The notes: generated by a model from the letters alone, not told the origin. DNA of 64,000 bases from Agrobacterium cucumeris (GCF_030036535.1 NZ_CP080387.1:2662501-2726500), one strand, 5' to 3'; numbered from the stretch's first letter, positions 39,348-49,455 are shown. Numbers and translations are program-made.

Positions 39348-41929
39348 TCTGCGGCGATGGAATGCGGGCGGGTGCCGGAAGGAATGCGGCAGGTGACGAT
39401 GGTGCCATTGCCGGGGCGGCTATCGATGCTGACCGTGCCATGATGGAGGCTGACAAAGCTTTCGACAATGGAAAGGCCAAGCCCTGCGCCAGTCCGCCGA
39501 CCGCCATTGCCGCGTGTCGCGAAGCGGTCGAAGACGGTTTTCAGCATGTCTTCCGGAATGCCCGGGCCCTTATCTGCCACCGAGAACAGGAAGTCGCCCT
39601 CGCTACGCTGGCACGACAGTTCAACGGCGGAACCTTCCGGGGCGAAGTTGATCGCATTGGTAAGCAGCTTGATGAGGATCTGCTTCAGACGCTGATGATC
39701 GGCGACCAGGCTGCCAAGATGGGTCGGCGCGACGATTTCAAGCGAAATACCGCTCTCCTGCAGGCGATCTGCGATCTGCACAGAAACGTCTTCGAGCAAT
39801 TCGTTCAAATCATTGTCTGAATAATTCAGCTGCATGATGCCGGCATCGACGGTCGCAAGATCGAGAATATCGTTGACGATGGTCAAAAGCACCGAGGACG
39901 ACGTGGAAATATGATCGAGATATTCCGCCTGCCGGTCCGTCAACTGGCCGATGCCGGGCGTCTTCAAAAGGTCGGTAAAACCGATAATATTCGTCAGCGG
40001 CGAACGCAATTCATAGGAAACATGCTGAACGAAATCATTCTTCAGCTCGTCGGCCTTCAGAAGTGCATCGTTCTTTTCCTTGAGCGCCCTTTCGGCCCGC
40101 ACGCTGTCGGTCATGTTGACGAAGGTCAGCATGGTCTGCGCATCCGGCAGCGGAATGATAGCGAAATCAAGCACGAGACCGGAGAGCAGTTCGAGCGTTC
40201 CCTGTTTGGATGGGCGCTCATCATCAAAGCTGGTGATGAACTGGCTGAAGGCGCGCCAGCCGTCCGGCCTGTCATAGGATTGTGTGCAGGCTGTTTCGAT
40301 GGCGCGGATATGGGTGCCCGTTTCCGCCTCTTCGGAGGTTACACCCCAGAGCGCCCGGAATGCCGGGTTGGAGAGGCGAATACGGCCATCCGCACCGAAC
40401 ACCGCCACACCTTCGGCCAGATGATCGATGGTTTCGCCCTGTACCTTCACCAGCGTGTTGTAGCGCATCTGCAGGTCGACCTGTTCGGTCAGGTTCTCAA
40501 AAACCCAGGTCGCGCCGCCCTGTGGATGGGCGGTTGCGATGACCCGCAGTGTCTGCCCATTCGGCAGGTGCCAGAGATCGGTTTTGGTATCGAGCGAACG
40601 GTAAACGGCGAGCGCCGTCTCCTTCCAGTTTTTCCAGTTCAGCTGCTCGGGCAATTTGCCGGCGGTGCGCAGCCTGTCCAGAAGCTCGGAATTGTCAGGA
40701 CCGGATTCGAGGAAAACCAGATCGAGACCCCAAAGGGTCGCAAAAGCCTGATTGTAGAATTGCAGCCGCTGCCGGCCGTCGAAGATGGCAACAGGCGTTG
40801 CCAGATGATCCAGCGTTTCGGCGTGGCTTTTCAGAACCCGCTTGAGTTCTTCGCTGATGGTTTCCGCTTCGGTGGCATCGATGGCGATACCGGCCGAACC
40901 CGCCGCAGTCTTGATATCCACGACGTCGAAGAAGGTACGGTTGCCGGAAACCACAGTAGAAATGCGGTCATGATAGGGTGATTCCGGCGTCGCGGCCGCG
41001 CGTATCTTCTGCCGGGTAACCGTGTTCAACAGCTCGCGTTTTTCAAGTACGGCCTGATCGGCATCGCGTGCATCCACGGCCTGCGCATAGGCGTGGTTGA
41101 CCCAGGTTAGCTCACCTTCGCCATTGCGGCGCCAGACGGGCTGTTCGATGGAATCCAGAAGGTCCTGAAACGTCGAGACCGAGGTGATCAGACGCTCGCG
41201 TTCCACCTGCAATTCTGCAAGCTCGGCGCGCAGATTATTAAGCGCGACGAAACGTGCAAATGCATTGCCGCCGGAAACCCGGCCTTGAACTTCAATGACT
41301 TCGCCGCGCTGCGTCTCGATGGTCAGATCGAAACTCTGCGCATGGCTGCGAAGTTTTTCGAGGGATTTTTCAAGCTGGCTCGCGGAGGATGGCTTCAGCC
41401 AGCGCCCGAAGGCCAGAAAATCATGATCCGCTTGCGGTGCGCCGGTCTCCACGGGCAATTGCCCCAGAAATTCGGGCCGCTTGTCAGCCCCATCCCAGAT
41501 AACGATGCGCCGGCCCTTATCGGAAATCAGTGCTTCGTATTTGGCGATCTTGTGGTGGGTCTCGGCAAGCGCCTTGCGGTATTCACTGCTTTCCGACTCG
41601 ATATTGCCGCGTTGGCGCACCAGCCAGACGACGGAAAACAGCGTCGCCGAAAGCATGCCGACAAAGAGCGAATAGGTGATTGTTTCGCCAGAGGAGAACA
41701 GCCGCGCACCAGTCTTGGCAACAAGGCCGTCCTGCGCCAGCGCGACACTTGCCGAACCGGCAAGAATGGTCCCCGACATCAGCACGGGAAGCCGCGAAAT
41801 GCCTGTCCGGACCGCACTGATCGCCAGTCGGCAATGCGCCAGAACCTGCGCGCTCAATGCCACGCAGCCTTGCGTGTTTTCAACGCGTTGAACTGTCTGC
41901 TCGCGCAGATCCGAATTGTGAACCGTCAT
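39344..41929 (-). CDS. divL: DivL-type cell-cycle pseudo-histidine-kinase (Tyr in the H-box)
   Basis: 861-residue protein: a hydrophobic segment near residues 50-66, a second at about 85-104, a coiled coil, three PAS-like regions (about 255-345, 370-480 and 495-610), then HisKA and HATPase domains. The H-box reads FVQHVSYELRSPLTNIIGF: the position of the phosphoacceptor His is Tyr639, the hallmark of Caulobacter DivL. ATPase motifs remain (LLTNAINFAPEG, DKGPGIPED, GAGLGLSIV). DivL binds DivK and tunes CckA and CtrA. It heads the divL-tsaE/amgK-murU-addB-addA-trxA run. Confidence 0.88.
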   Translation of the reverse strand: MTVHNSDLREQTVQRVENTQGCVALSAQVLAHCRLAISAVRTGISRLPVLMSGTILAGSASVALAQDGLVAKTGARLFSSGETITYSLFVGMLSATLFSVVWLVRQRGNIESESSEYRKALAETHHKIAKYEALISDKGRRIVIWDGADKRPEFLGQLPVETGAPQADHDFLAFGRWLKPSSASQLEKSLEKLRSHAQSFDLTIETQRGEVIEVQGRVSGGNAFARFVALNNLRAELAELQVERERLITSVSTFQDLLDSIEQPVWRRNGEGELTWVNHAYAQAVDARDADQAVLEKRELLNTVTRQKIRAAATPESPYHDRISTVVSGNRTFFDVVDIKTAAGSAGIAIDATEAETISEELKRVLKSHAETLDHLATPVAIFDGRQRLQFYNQAFATLWGLDLVFLESGPDNSELLDRLRTAGKLPEQLNWKNWKETALAVYRSLDTKTDLWHLPNGQTLRVIATAHPQGGATWVFENLTEQVDLQMRYNTLVKVQGETIDHLAEGVAVFGADGRIRLSNPAFRALWGVTSEEAETGTHIRAIETACTQSYDRPDGWRAFSQFITSFDDERPSKQGTLELLSGLVLDFAIIPLPDAQTMLTFVNMTDSVRAERALKEKNDALLKADELKNDFVQHVSYELRSPLTNIIGFTDLLKTPGIGQLTDRQAEYLDHISTSSSVLLTIVNDILDLATVDAGIMQLNYSDNDLNELLEDVSVQIADRLQESGISLEIVAPTHLGSLVADHQRLKQILIKLLTNAINFAPEGSAVELSCQRSEGDFLFSVADKGPGIPEDMLKTVFDRFATRGNGGRRTGAGLGLSIVESFVSLHHGTVSIDSRPGNGTIVTCRIPSGTRPHSIAAE

Positions 41930-42061
41930 CCCCGGTCTGTCTCCGTCCTATGTGCCGCATCTTCGACAAGACATCCCATTTCGTCCCCGCCGCCCTTTGG
42001 CGTGTCCGAATCAAGTCCGATGACAATACCGCCTTCATAAATCTGCGGAAAGGGAGGGCGC

Positions 42062-42100
42062 AAAAAAGATGCCGCGCACTTTGTCAAGTGCGCGGCATCT
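42062..42100 (-). terminator. Terminator downstream of ahcY
   Basis: A 15-bp perfect stem: AGATGCCGCGCACTT (42067-42081) and AAGTGCGCGGCATCT (42086-42100). On the minus strand it is followed by six T residues (42062-42067). Confidence 0.92.
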
Positions 42101-42137
42101 AGATGTTGTGTAATTTCAGTGGATATTAACTATGATA

Positions 42138-43538
42138 TTAATATCTGTAGTGTTCAGCCTTGAACGGGCCTTCCTTGGAGATGCCGATATAATCTGCCTG
42201 CAGATCGGAAAGTTCTGTTAGCCGCACACCGAGCTTCTCGAGATGAAGGCGCGCAACCTTCTCGTCGAGATGCTTCGGCAGCACGTAAACCTCGTTCTTG
42301 TATTCGCCCTGCTTGGTGAAGAGCTCGATCTGGCCAAGCACCTGGTTGGTGAAGGATGCAGACATGACGAAGGACGGGTGGCCGGTGGCATTGCCGAGGT
42401 TCAGCAGGCGGCCTTCGGACAGAAGGATGATGCGGTTGCCTTTCGGGAACTCAATCATGTCGACCTGCGGCTTGATGTTCGTCCACTTCAGGTTCCGCAG
42501 CGAGGCGACCTGAATTTCATTGTCGAAATGGCCGATATTGCCGACGATAGCCATGTCCTTCATCTCGCGCATATGCTCGATGCGGATGACGTCCTTGTTA
42601 CCGGTGGTGGTGATGAAGATATCGGCGGAAGAGATGACATCGTCCAGACGAACGACTTCAAAACCGTCCATGGCAGCCTGAAGCGCGCAGATCGGGTCGA
42701 TTTCGGTGACCTTCACGCGGGCACCGGCGCCCTGCAGCGAGGCGGCAGAACCCTTGCCCACATCGCCGTAACCGCAGACGACGGCGACCTTGCCGGCCAT
42801 CATCACGTCGGTTGCACGACGAATGCCGTCCACCAGCGATTCCTTGCAGCCGTATTTGTTGTCGAACTTCGACTTGGTGACGCTGTCATTAACGTTGATC
42901 GCCGGGAAGGGCAGGAGGCCCTTCTTGCTGAGATCGTAAAGACGGTGAACGCCCGTCGTGGTTTCTTCGGTAACACCCTTCAGCGCGTCGCGCTGCTTGG
43001 TGAACCAGCCGGGAGAAGCCTTCAGGCGCTTGTTGATCTGCGCGAAAAGAATTTCTTCTTCTTCAGAGCCGGGATTGGACAAAACGTCTTCGCCGGCTTC
43101 GGCGCGTGCGCCAAGCAGGATGTACATGGTGGCATCGCCGCCATCGTCGAGGATCATGTTGGACAGACCGCCATCGGTCCACTGGAAGATCTTGTCGGTA
43201 TATTCCCAATATTCCGTCAGGCTTTCACCCTTGACGGCGAAGACCGGAATGCCAGCCGCTGCAATGGCCGCTGCTGCATGATCCTGCGTCGAGAAGATGT
43301 TGCAGGAGGCCCAGCGAACGTCCGCGCCCAGTTCCTTCAGCGTTTCGATGAGAACGCCGGTCTGGATCGTCATGTGAAGCGAACCGGTGATGCGTGCGCC
43401 CTTCAGCGGCTTGCTTTCGCCGAACTCCTTGCGGCAGGACATCAGGCCGGGCATTTCGGTTTCGGCGATGTCCAGCTCCTTGCGGCCAAATGCGGCAAGG
43501 TTGATGTCGGCGACAATGTAGTCCTTCTCAAGGCTCAT
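42138..43538 (-). CDS. ahcY: S-adenosyl-L-homocysteine hydrolase
   Basis: 466-residue NAD-dependent hydrolase that clears S-adenosylhomocysteine to adenosine and homocysteine. The NAD-binding motif [16 protein letters not shown] is central and the C-terminus ends KAEHYRY. Length suits the long bacterial form with an inserted segment. A tripartite palindromic operator lies about 90 bp upstream (43629-43656), and a strong terminator follows, so it is a single-gene transcript. Confidence 0.97.
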   Translation of the reverse strand: MSLEKDYIVADINLAAFGRKELDIAETEMPGLMSCRKEFGESKPLKGARITGSLHMTIQTGVLIETLKELGADVRWASCNIFSTQDHAAAAIAAAGIPVFAVKGESLTEYWEYTDKIFQWTDGGLSNMILDDGGDATMYILLGARAEAGEDVLSNPGSEEEEILFAQINKRLKASPGWFTKQRDALKGVTEETTTGVHRLYDLSKKGLLPFPAINVNDSVTKSKFDNKYGCKESLVDGIRRATDVMMAGKVAVVCGYGDVGKGSAASLQGAGARVKVTEIDPICALQAAMDGFEVVRLDDVISSADIFITTTGNKDVIRIEHMREMKDMAIVGNIGHFDNEIQVASLRNLKWTNIKPQVDMIEFPKGNRIILLSEGRLLNLGNATGHPSFVMSASFTNQVLGQIELFTKQGEYKNEVYVLPKHLDEKVARLHLEKLGVRLTELSDLQADYIGISKEGPFKAEHYRY

Positions 43539-43628
43539 GAAGTTCTCCAGATCAGAATGCCGCGCCTGTTGGCCCGGCTTTTAAACGTAGCAGCGGTTTA
43601 GCAGGCCACAAACGATCTGGCAATGATG

Positions 43629-43656
43629 ATATAAAGAGGTCTTTATGTCTTTATAT
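43629..43656. promoter_or_regulatory. Palindromic operator upstream of ahcY (SahR-like candidate)
   Basis: ATAAAGA-GG-TCTTTAT (43631-43646) is a perfect palindrome with a 2-bp centre. A third half-site follows, so ATATAAAGA (43629-43637) also pairs with TCTTTATAT (43648-43656). It lies 91 bp from the ahcY start, a normal operator position. ArsR-type SahR regulators control SAH recycling in Proteobacteria through sites of this general shape; the match is my inference. Confidence 0.55.
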
Positions 43657-43665
43657 GTTGCTGGC

Positions 43666-43941
43666 TCAGGCTTCTTCGCCGAAGCGGTCGGCCACCAGAG
43701 CTTCCAACGCGGCCAGCGCCTCCGACGCCTGATTGCCGCTTGCCTCGACATAGACGCTGCAGCCGGGGCTGGCCGCCAGCATCATCAGGCCCATGATGGA
43801 AGTGCCGCCGACGGTCATGCCGTCCTTGGAAACCGTGATCGTTGCGTCGAAGCCCTCGACCATCTGAACGAATTTTGCAGATGCCCGGGCATGGAGACCG
43901 CGCTTGTTGATGATCGGCAATTCCCGGGAGAGAGGCGACAT
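43666..43941 (-). CDS. ptsH: Phosphocarrier protein HPr of the regulatory PTS
   Basis: 91-residue HPr. The phosphorylated histidine is H17 in KRGLHARASAKF, and the regulatory serine is S48 in GGTSIMGLMML. I chose the ATG at 43941 (preceded by GTGAGAAG) over a GTG at 43956. The EIIA gene lies 11 bp upstream (an earlier GTG start would overlap it by four bases). No sugar-transport EIIBC is nearby, so this is the regulatory PTS of Alphaproteobacteria. Confidence 0.95.
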   Translation of the reverse strand: MSPLSRELPIINKRGLHARASAKFVQMVEGFDATITVSKDGMTVGGTSIMGLMMLAASPGCSVYVEASGNQASEALAALEALVADRFGEEA

Positions 43942-43952
43942 GGGCTGACTTC

Positions 43953-44354
43953 TCACTTGCCGCTTAAAACGCGGCTGGCGACGTTGATATATTTGCGGCC
44001 GGCATCGGATGCATCCTGAAGGGCCTTGTCCATATTGTCTTCGCTGCGAACACCGGCAAGCTTGATCAGCATGGGAAGATTGACCCCGGCGATGACTTCG
44101 ACATTGCCGTTATTCATGACGGAGATTGCAAGATTGGACGGTGTGCCGCCGAACATGTCCGTCAATATGATAACACCATTGCCATCATTGGCACGCGCAA
44201 CGGCGTCGATGATATCCTGCCGGCGCTGATCCATGTCGTCTTCGGGACCGATACAAACCGTCTCGATCAATTTCTGGGGACCAACGACATGCTCCAACGC
44301 ATGGCGAAATTCCTCAGCCAGCTTGCCATGGGTGACAAGCACTAGTCCGATCAT
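43953..44354 (-). CDS. PTS EIIA component, mannose/fructose-type
   Basis: 133-residue EIIA-Man domain. The phospho-histidine is H9 in MIGLVLVTHGKLAEEF, and DMFGGTPSNLA is conserved. It accepts phosphate from HPr; with no transport subunits present it is expected to signal. In rhizobia the equivalent ManX-type protein works with HPr and HprK to control carbon use and the ChvGI-type system next door. Confidence 0.93.
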   Translation of the reverse strand: MIGLVLVTHGKLAEEFRHALEHVVGPQKLIETVCIGPEDDMDQRRQDIIDAVARANDGNGVIILTDMFGGTPSNLAISVMNNGNVEVIAGVNLPMLIKLAGVRSEDNMDKALQDASDAGRKYINVASRVLSGK

Positions 44355-44479
44355 GAAATGCTCCCTTGCACACGCACTCTCATTGCCGACTATCGCAACG
44401 CGGCAATCCTGTCCATCGGTGGGATTTCATCTTGATGAGGAAAATGCGAATCGCAAGCCTAAAATCGCCCGAATCATCG

Positions 44480-44944
44480 TCACTTCACATTCGTTTTAAA
44501 AAGATTCTGAGCAAGTGCAGCAAATTTTCCATAGGGCGTAAGACTTGCAAGCGGTATGCGCAGAAGTGGAAGATGCCCACCACAGGGCAGCAAAAACACT
44601 TCGTCATCTTCGGGAAGTCTGGGATTTTCCGGTGAAAGAACTGTCGTGACGGCAAAATGTAGTGGAGCGCTCGCAACGCTGCTGAGCGAAACAATGCCGC
44701 TTCCGCGCAATTCCAGCAGCCCGGCAATCGCTTGCGGCCGCTCGGCAATGATGTCTTCGCCGTCGCGATACACGAAAATCTGATCGTCCGCGATCAGCGC
44801 CGCCGGCAATCCGCAACGTTCAGCCTCGGTCAGAAAACTGAAGGCAAGCTCGCTCTTGCCGCTGCCGGATGGTCCCGTGAAGAGGATTCCCGTGTTTTGA
44901 ACGATGATGGCGGTGGCATGCAGGTTGAAGCGTTCAGCGTTCAT
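44480..44944 (-). CDS. hprK: Short HPr kinase/phosphorylase
   Basis: 154-residue HprK made of the C-terminal catalytic domain only; the N-terminal domain of the Firmicutes enzyme is absent, as is normal in Alphaproteobacteria. Walker A is TGPSGSGKSE (residues 23-32). It should phosphorylate HPr on the regulatory serine. It overlaps the chvG 3' end by 11 bases, linking it physically to the two-component system. Confidence 0.93.
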   Translation of the reverse strand: MNAERFNLHATAIIVQNTGILFTGPSGSGKSELAFSFLTEAERCGLPAALIADDQIFVYRDGEDIIAERPQAIAGLLELRGSGIVSLSSVASAPLHFAVTTVLSPENPRLPEDDEVFLLPCGGHLPLLRIPLASLTPYGKFAALAQNLFKTNVK

Positions 44945-46724
44945 GGGTTTCGGCCGCCGGTAGCGACAGGGTGAAGCGCGCGCCTGATATCACGCCATAT
45001 TTGTCGACGACATTTTCCGCCCTCAGGCTGCCGCCATGGGCTTCGGCGATCTGCCGGCTGATGGAAAGACCAAGGCCGGAATTCTGGCCGAAGCCTTCGC
45101 TCGCCGGTCTGTCCGTGTAAAACCGTTCGAAAATCCGGTCGATATCTTCGGCCTGAATGCCGGGTCCGTTATCTTCCACCTGCACGAGGCAGCGATCCTT
45201 GTGGCGGGAAAGACGCACGGTGATGCGACCACTTTCCTCTGACACGAAAGAACGGGCGTTCTCGATCAGATTGGTGACGATCTGGCTGAGGCGAAGGTCG
45301 TGGCCATTCACCACGAAGGAGGTTTTGGCTCCGGCCTTCCTGTCGGCCACATAGTCGATTGCCACGCTTTTCTTCTTGGTGCTGATCTGGCGGGATATGT
45401 CTACCAGCCCTTTCATCAGCACATCAAGGTCGAGCGGCGAGGCATCGGCGCGCGCCAGTTCGGCATCGAGCCGCGACGCATCCGAAATATCGCTGATCAG
45501 TCGGTCGAGACGCCGAACGTCATGGAAGATGATCTCGGTCAGCCGTTGCTTCGATTCTTCGGTTTTGGCGCGCGGCAGGGTTTCCACGGCGCTGCGTAGC
45601 GAGGTCAGCGGGTTCTTGAGTTCGTGGCTGACATCGGCAGCGAAGCTTTCGATCGCGTCGATACGGTCGTAAAGCGCCGTCGTCATTTCACGCAGCGCAA
45701 TCGAAAGGTTGCCGATCTCATCCTGACGGGCCGAAAAATCCGGTATCTCCTCGCGGGTTCGCGCCCCGCGACGCACACGGATCGCGGCGGCCGAAAGCCG
45801 CCGCAGCGGCGTGGCGATGGTGGAGGACAGAAGCAGCGACAGAACGATATTGACGAGGGTGGCGATGCCGAAAACACGCATGATGGCCAGGCGCTCCGCA
45901 TGCACGATCTTGTCGATATCGCCCGCCTGGGTGGAGAGCAGCAATACGCCAAGCACCGCCCTGAAGCGTTGCACCGGCACGGCGACCGAAACGATCAGCT
46001 CACCCTTTTCGGTGACGCGAACGACCGCGCCGCGCACGCCGGTCAACGCATTCATCACTTCCGGATAAATCGAACCGTCGCCACCAGGCGCTTCCTTGTA
46101 TTGCGGCAGACTGCTTGGCTGCAGCATGCGGTTGAACATGCTGGTGAACCACTCACCCCAGGTCTGGGTTTCCGGCGTTACCGGCGGCAGATCGAAGCGC
46201 AGAACCTGTCCGCGCGAATAAAGATGGCGGGAATCGAGCAGCAGATTGGCATCGGCATCGAACAGTCGCGCGCGGGTGCGCGTCGGTGAAATCAGCCGCC
46301 GCAGCACTGGTGCCACCCGTTCGGGATTGATCGGAAAACTTAAGTCCTCGTCATTGGGAGCGGGCGTGATGCTTTGCCCCGCCTGCAATTCGAGAAGCTT
46401 TTCGGGGTTGATGGTGATCGAATTGGTATCGACCGAAGCGGAGGCCGAAATCGCGCCGGCGATGATTTCGCCCTGCGTCAGAAGGCTTTCGACGCGCGCA
46501 TCGATCAGCCCCTCACGGAACTGGTTGAGATAGAGAATACCGCCGACCAGAACGACCGTCGCCGCGACATTGAAGAAAAGAATGCGGCGCGTCAGACTGG
46601 AAAACACCGCATTGCCGAAAATGCGCCGGATGATCGTCAGCGGATGGATACGATGGCGGCGTTCGCTGCCGCGTTCTTCGGCATCGTCGCTATCCGAGAC
46701 GGTTTCCGGCGTTTTCTTCAGCAC
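44934..46724 (-). CDS. chvG: ChvG (ExoS) sensor histidine kinase
   Basis: 596-residue membrane kinase. Transmembrane segments are near residues 48-66 and 283-303, flanking a periplasmic sensor region. HAMP follows, then HisKA with H367 in FAADVSHELKNPLTS, then HATPase with VEDNGPGIQ and NSGLGLSIS. ChvG senses acid and envelope conditions in Agrobacterium, is held back by ExoR, and is needed for virulence; ExoR is not in the window. It is 56 bp downstream of chvI. Confidence 0.95.
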   Translation of the reverse strand: MLKKTPETVSDSDDAEERGSERRHRIHPLTIIRRIFGNAVFSSLTRRILFFNVAATVVLVGGILYLNQFREGLIDARVESLLTQGEIIAGAISASASVDTNSITINPEKLLELQAGQSITPAPNDEDLSFPINPERVAPVLRRLISPTRTRARLFDADANLLLDSRHLYSRGQVLRFDLPPVTPETQTWGEWFTSMFNRMLQPSSLPQYKEAPGGDGSIYPEVMNALTGVRGAVVRVTEKGELIVSVAVPVQRFRAVLGVLLLSTQAGDIDKIVHAERLAIMRVFGIATLVNIVLSLLLSSTIATPLRRLSAAAIRVRRGARTREEIPDFSARQDEIGNLSIALREMTTALYDRIDAIESFAADVSHELKNPLTSLRSAVETLPRAKTEESKQRLTEIIFHDVRRLDRLISDISDASRLDAELARADASPLDLDVLMKGLVDISRQISTKKKSVAIDYVADRKAGAKTSFVVNGHDLRLSQIVTNLIENARSFVSEESGRITVRLSRHKDRCLVQVEDNGPGIQAEDIDRIFERFYTDRPASEGFGQNSGLGLSISRQIAEAHGGSLRAENVVDKYGVISGARFTLSLPAAETHER

Positions 46725-46780
46725 GTATTTAAGTCCTCGCCACCACTCTTCGGGTGGTCTCTTCCGATTTGCGTGCCGAT

Positions 46781-47506
46781 TCAGGCCGCTTCGCGGAAGC
46801 GATATCCTACGCCATAAAGCGTTTCAATCATATCGAAGTCGCCATCGACCAGTTTGAACTTCTTGCGAAGGCGCTTGATGTGGCTGTCGATGGTGCGGTC
46901 ATCCACATAAACCTGCTCGTCATAGGCGGCGTCCATCAGCGCGTCGCGGCTTTTCACCACGCCCGGCCGCTGTGCCAGCGAGTGCAGGATGAGGAATTCG
47001 GTAACGGTGAGTGTTACCGGTTCGCCCTTCCAGGTGCAGGTATGACGCTCCTGATCCATGGCGAGTTGCCCGCGCTCCAGCGTGCGGGCCTGCTGGTCCG
47101 CCGTCGGCTTTATTGCGCCGCCGGCCGCTGGCGCGGCATCGCGGCTGCTGGCGCGGCGCAGGATTGCCTTGACGCGTTCAACCAGAAGGCGCTGCGAGAA
47201 GGGTTTGGTGATGAAGTCATCCGCGCCCATTTTCAGGCCGAACAATTCATCGATCTCCTCATCCTTGGAGGTGAGGAAGATCACCGGCAGATCCGATTTC
47301 TGACGCAGGCGCCGCAAAAGCTCCATGCCGTCCATGCGGGGCATCTTAATATCGAAAATGGCGAGCTGCGGCGGACGGGCGATCAACCCGTCAAGCGCGG
47401 AGGCGCCGTCCGTATACGTTTCGACCCGGTAGCCTTCGGCTTCGAGCGCGATCGATACCGAAGTGAGAATATTCCGGTCATCGTCGACAAGCGCGATCGT
47501 CTGCAT
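46781..47506 (-). CDS. chvI: ChvI response regulator
   Basis: 241-residue OmpR/PhoB-type regulator. The acidic pocket is VDDDR, the phospho-acceptor is D52 in [10 protein letters not shown], and the C-terminal winged helix ends [15 protein letters not shown] chose the ATG at 47506 (GGAG 9 bases upstream) from family length; in-frame ATGs at 47521 and 47527 also have a plausible ribosome binding site. It diverges from pckA, a gene in its physiological network. Confidence 0.95.
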   Translation of the reverse strand: MQTIALVDDDRNILTSVSIALEAEGYRVETYTDGASALDGLIARPPQLAIFDIKMPRMDGMELLRRLRQKSDLPVIFLTSKDEEIDELFGLKMGADDFITKPFSQRLLVERVKAILRRASSRDAAPAAGGAIKPTADQQARTLERGQLAMDQERHTCTWKGEPVTLTVTEFLILHSLAQRPGVVKSRDALMDAAYDEQVYVDDRTIDSHIKRLRKKFKLVDGDFDMIETLYGVGYRFREAA

Positions 47507-47696
47507 GTAGTTGGTCTCCATCGTCATTTTCTCGTAACTCCCGACATTCACCCAGCCAGGTTGTGCGCCGCGAGCCACTCTCTTGAGTATAAAGGTGGAA
47601 CAAATTGTGGCAAAGGAAAACTCGCCCCAAAATCGTGCGGGTGCGGTGGCCGGATTTCGTGAAACCGCCGCAGCTGGATTTTAATGCGTCTTCAAC

Positions 47697-47735
47697 CGAT
47701 TTAAAAAGAAATAAAATCTTTTAAATCGATTAATA
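47697..47735. promoter_or_regulatory. AT-rich inverted repeat between chvI and pckA
   Basis: CGATTTAAAA (47697-47706) and TTTTAAATCG (47719-47728) form a perfect 10-bp inverted repeat with a 12-bp spacer. The right arm continues as TTTTAAATCGATTAATA, an overlapping near-palindrome centred on CG (AATCGATT) of the LacI/GalR operator type. It lies 110-150 bp upstream of pckA and about 190 bp upstream of chvI. Confidence 0.5.
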
Positions 47736-47844
47736 TATTGAAATCACTAAGTTTTTTAAAGTTCGGCTCTTGCGTTTCCAAAAGCTGCCACGTATTTTCC
47801 GTGAAAATTTCAACGGCCTTATCGTCATTTACAAGGAACGCGTC

Positions 47845-49455
47845 ATGAACGAGCTTGGGGTTCATAATCCTGCCAATGGAGTTGCGGAACTCGGACTGGG
47901 CGAGGCTTCCCGCGTCTTTTATAACCTCAACGAGAGCGAATTATACGAAGAGGCGATCCGCAACGGCGAGGCCGAACTGACAATCGATGGCGCTCTTCGC
48001 GCCGTCACCGGCCAGCACACCGGCCGTTCGCCGAAGGACAAATTCGTTGTGCGCGACGCTTCCACCGAGAACACCATCTGGTGGGATAACAACAAGCCGC
48101 TGTCGCCGGAAAACTTCGAACTGCTGCATAAAGACATGCTGGCCCACGCCGCCGGCAAGACCCTCTATGTTCAGGATTTGATCGGCGGCGCCGATGAGGA
48201 AAATGCGTTGCCGACACGCGTCGTCACCGAGCTTGCCTGGCATTCGCTGTTCATCCGCAATCTGCTGATCCGTCCGACGCAGGAAAAACTGGCGGGCTTC
48301 AGGCAGAAGCTCACCATCATCAACTTGCCGAGCTTCAAGGCTGATCCCGCCCGTCACGGTGTGCGTTCGGAAACCGTCATCGCCTGCGACCTTACCAACG
48401 GTCTCGTCCTCATTGGCGGCACGTCCTATGCCGGTGAAAACAAGAAGTCGGTCTTCACAGTGCTGAACTACCTTCTGCCGGCCAAGGGTGTGATGCCGAT
48501 GCATTGCTCGGCCAATGTCGGTCCTGAGGGTGATTCCGCCGTGTTCTTCGGTCTCTCCGGCACTGGCAAGACCACGCTTTCGGCAGATCCGTCACGCACG
48601 TTGATCGGTGATGACGAACATGGCTGGGGCGAACATGGCATCTTCAATTTCGAAGGTGGCTGCTATGCCAAGGCGATCAAGCTTTCGTCCGAGGCAGAGC
48701 CGGAAATCTACGCCGCTACCAATCGTTTCGGCACGGTTCTCGAAAATGTCGTGCTGGACGAAAACCGCGTTCCCGATTTCAACGACAACTCGCTGACGGA
48801 AAACACCCGCAGCGCCTATCCGCTGCACTTCATTCCGAATGCATCGGAAACGGGCATTGCCGGCCATCCGAAGACGATCATCATGCTGACGGCGGATGCC
48901 TTCGGTGTGCTGCCGCCAATCGCGCGGCTGACGCCGGAACAGGCCATGTACCACTTCCTGTCCGGTTACACCGCAAAGGTCGCCGGCACGGAAAAGGGCG
49001 TGACCGAACCGGAAGCCACCTTCTCCACCTGCTTCGGTGCACCCTTCATGCCACGCCACCCGGCGGAATATGGCAACCTGCTGCGTGAACTGATCGGCAA
49101 GCACGGCGTTGATTGCTGGCTGGTCAACACCGGCTGGACTGGCGGCGCCTACGGCATCGGCAAGCGCATGCCCATCAAGGCGACACGCGCGCTTCTGACG
49201 GCTGCGCTCACCGGCGAGCTGAAGGATGCACAATTCCGCACCGATGCGAATTTCGGCTTCGCGGTGCCGCTGTCGCTTGATGGCGTGGATAGTGCAATTC
49301 TCGATCCGCGTTCAACCTGGGCCGATGGCGCAGCTTACGACGCGCAGGCTAAGAAGCTGGTCTCGATGTTCGTCACGAACTTCACTAAGTTCGAAGATCA
49401 CGTCGACAGCAAGGTTCGCGACGCAGCCCCGGGCCTTCTGCTCGCGGCTGAATAA
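47845..49455 (+). CDS. pckA: Phosphoenolpyruvate carboxykinase (ATP)
   Basis: 536-residue ATP-dependent PEPCK converting oxaloacetate to PEP, the gateway of gluconeogenesis during growth on organic acids. The P-loop [14 protein letters not shown] is central, with [10 protein letters not shown] at the N-terminus and [10 protein letters not shown] later. The ATG at 47845 has AAGGA upstream. It diverges from chvI over a 338-bp intergenic span that holds an AT-rich inverted repeat. Confidence 0.97.
   Translation: MNELGVHNPANGVAELGLGEASRVFYNLNESELYEEAIRNGEAELTIDGALRAVTGQHTGRSPKDKFVVRDASTENTIWWDNNKPLSPENFELLHKDMLAHAAGKTLYVQDLIGGADEENALPTRVVTELAWHSLFIRNLLIRPTQEKLAGFRQKLTIINLPSFKADPARHGVRSETVIACDLTNGLVLIGGTSYAGENKKSVFTVLNYLLPAKGVMPMHCSANVGPEGDSAVFFGLSGTGKTTLSADPSRTLIGDDEHGWGEHGIFNFEGGCYAKAIKLSSEAEPEIYAATNRFGTVLENVVLDENRVPDFNDNSLTENTRSAYPLHFIPNASETGIAGHPKTIIMLTADAFGVLPPIARLTPEQAMYHFLSGYTAKVAGTEKGVTEPEATFSTCFGAPFMPRHPAEYGNLLRELIGKHGVDCWLVNTGWTGGAYGIGKRMPIKATRALLTAALTGELKDAQFRTDANFGFAVPLSLDGVDSAILDPRSTWADGAAYDAQAKKLVSMFVTNFTKFEDHVDSKVRDAAPGLLLAAE

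Noticed and set aside
43539..43665. SAM-II or SAH riboswitch upstream of ahcY
   Set aside because: The leader has a short GCCTG/CAGGC pairing and A-rich stretches, but I could not fit a known SAM or SAH riboswitch core. The symmetric DNA palindrome favours a protein operator.
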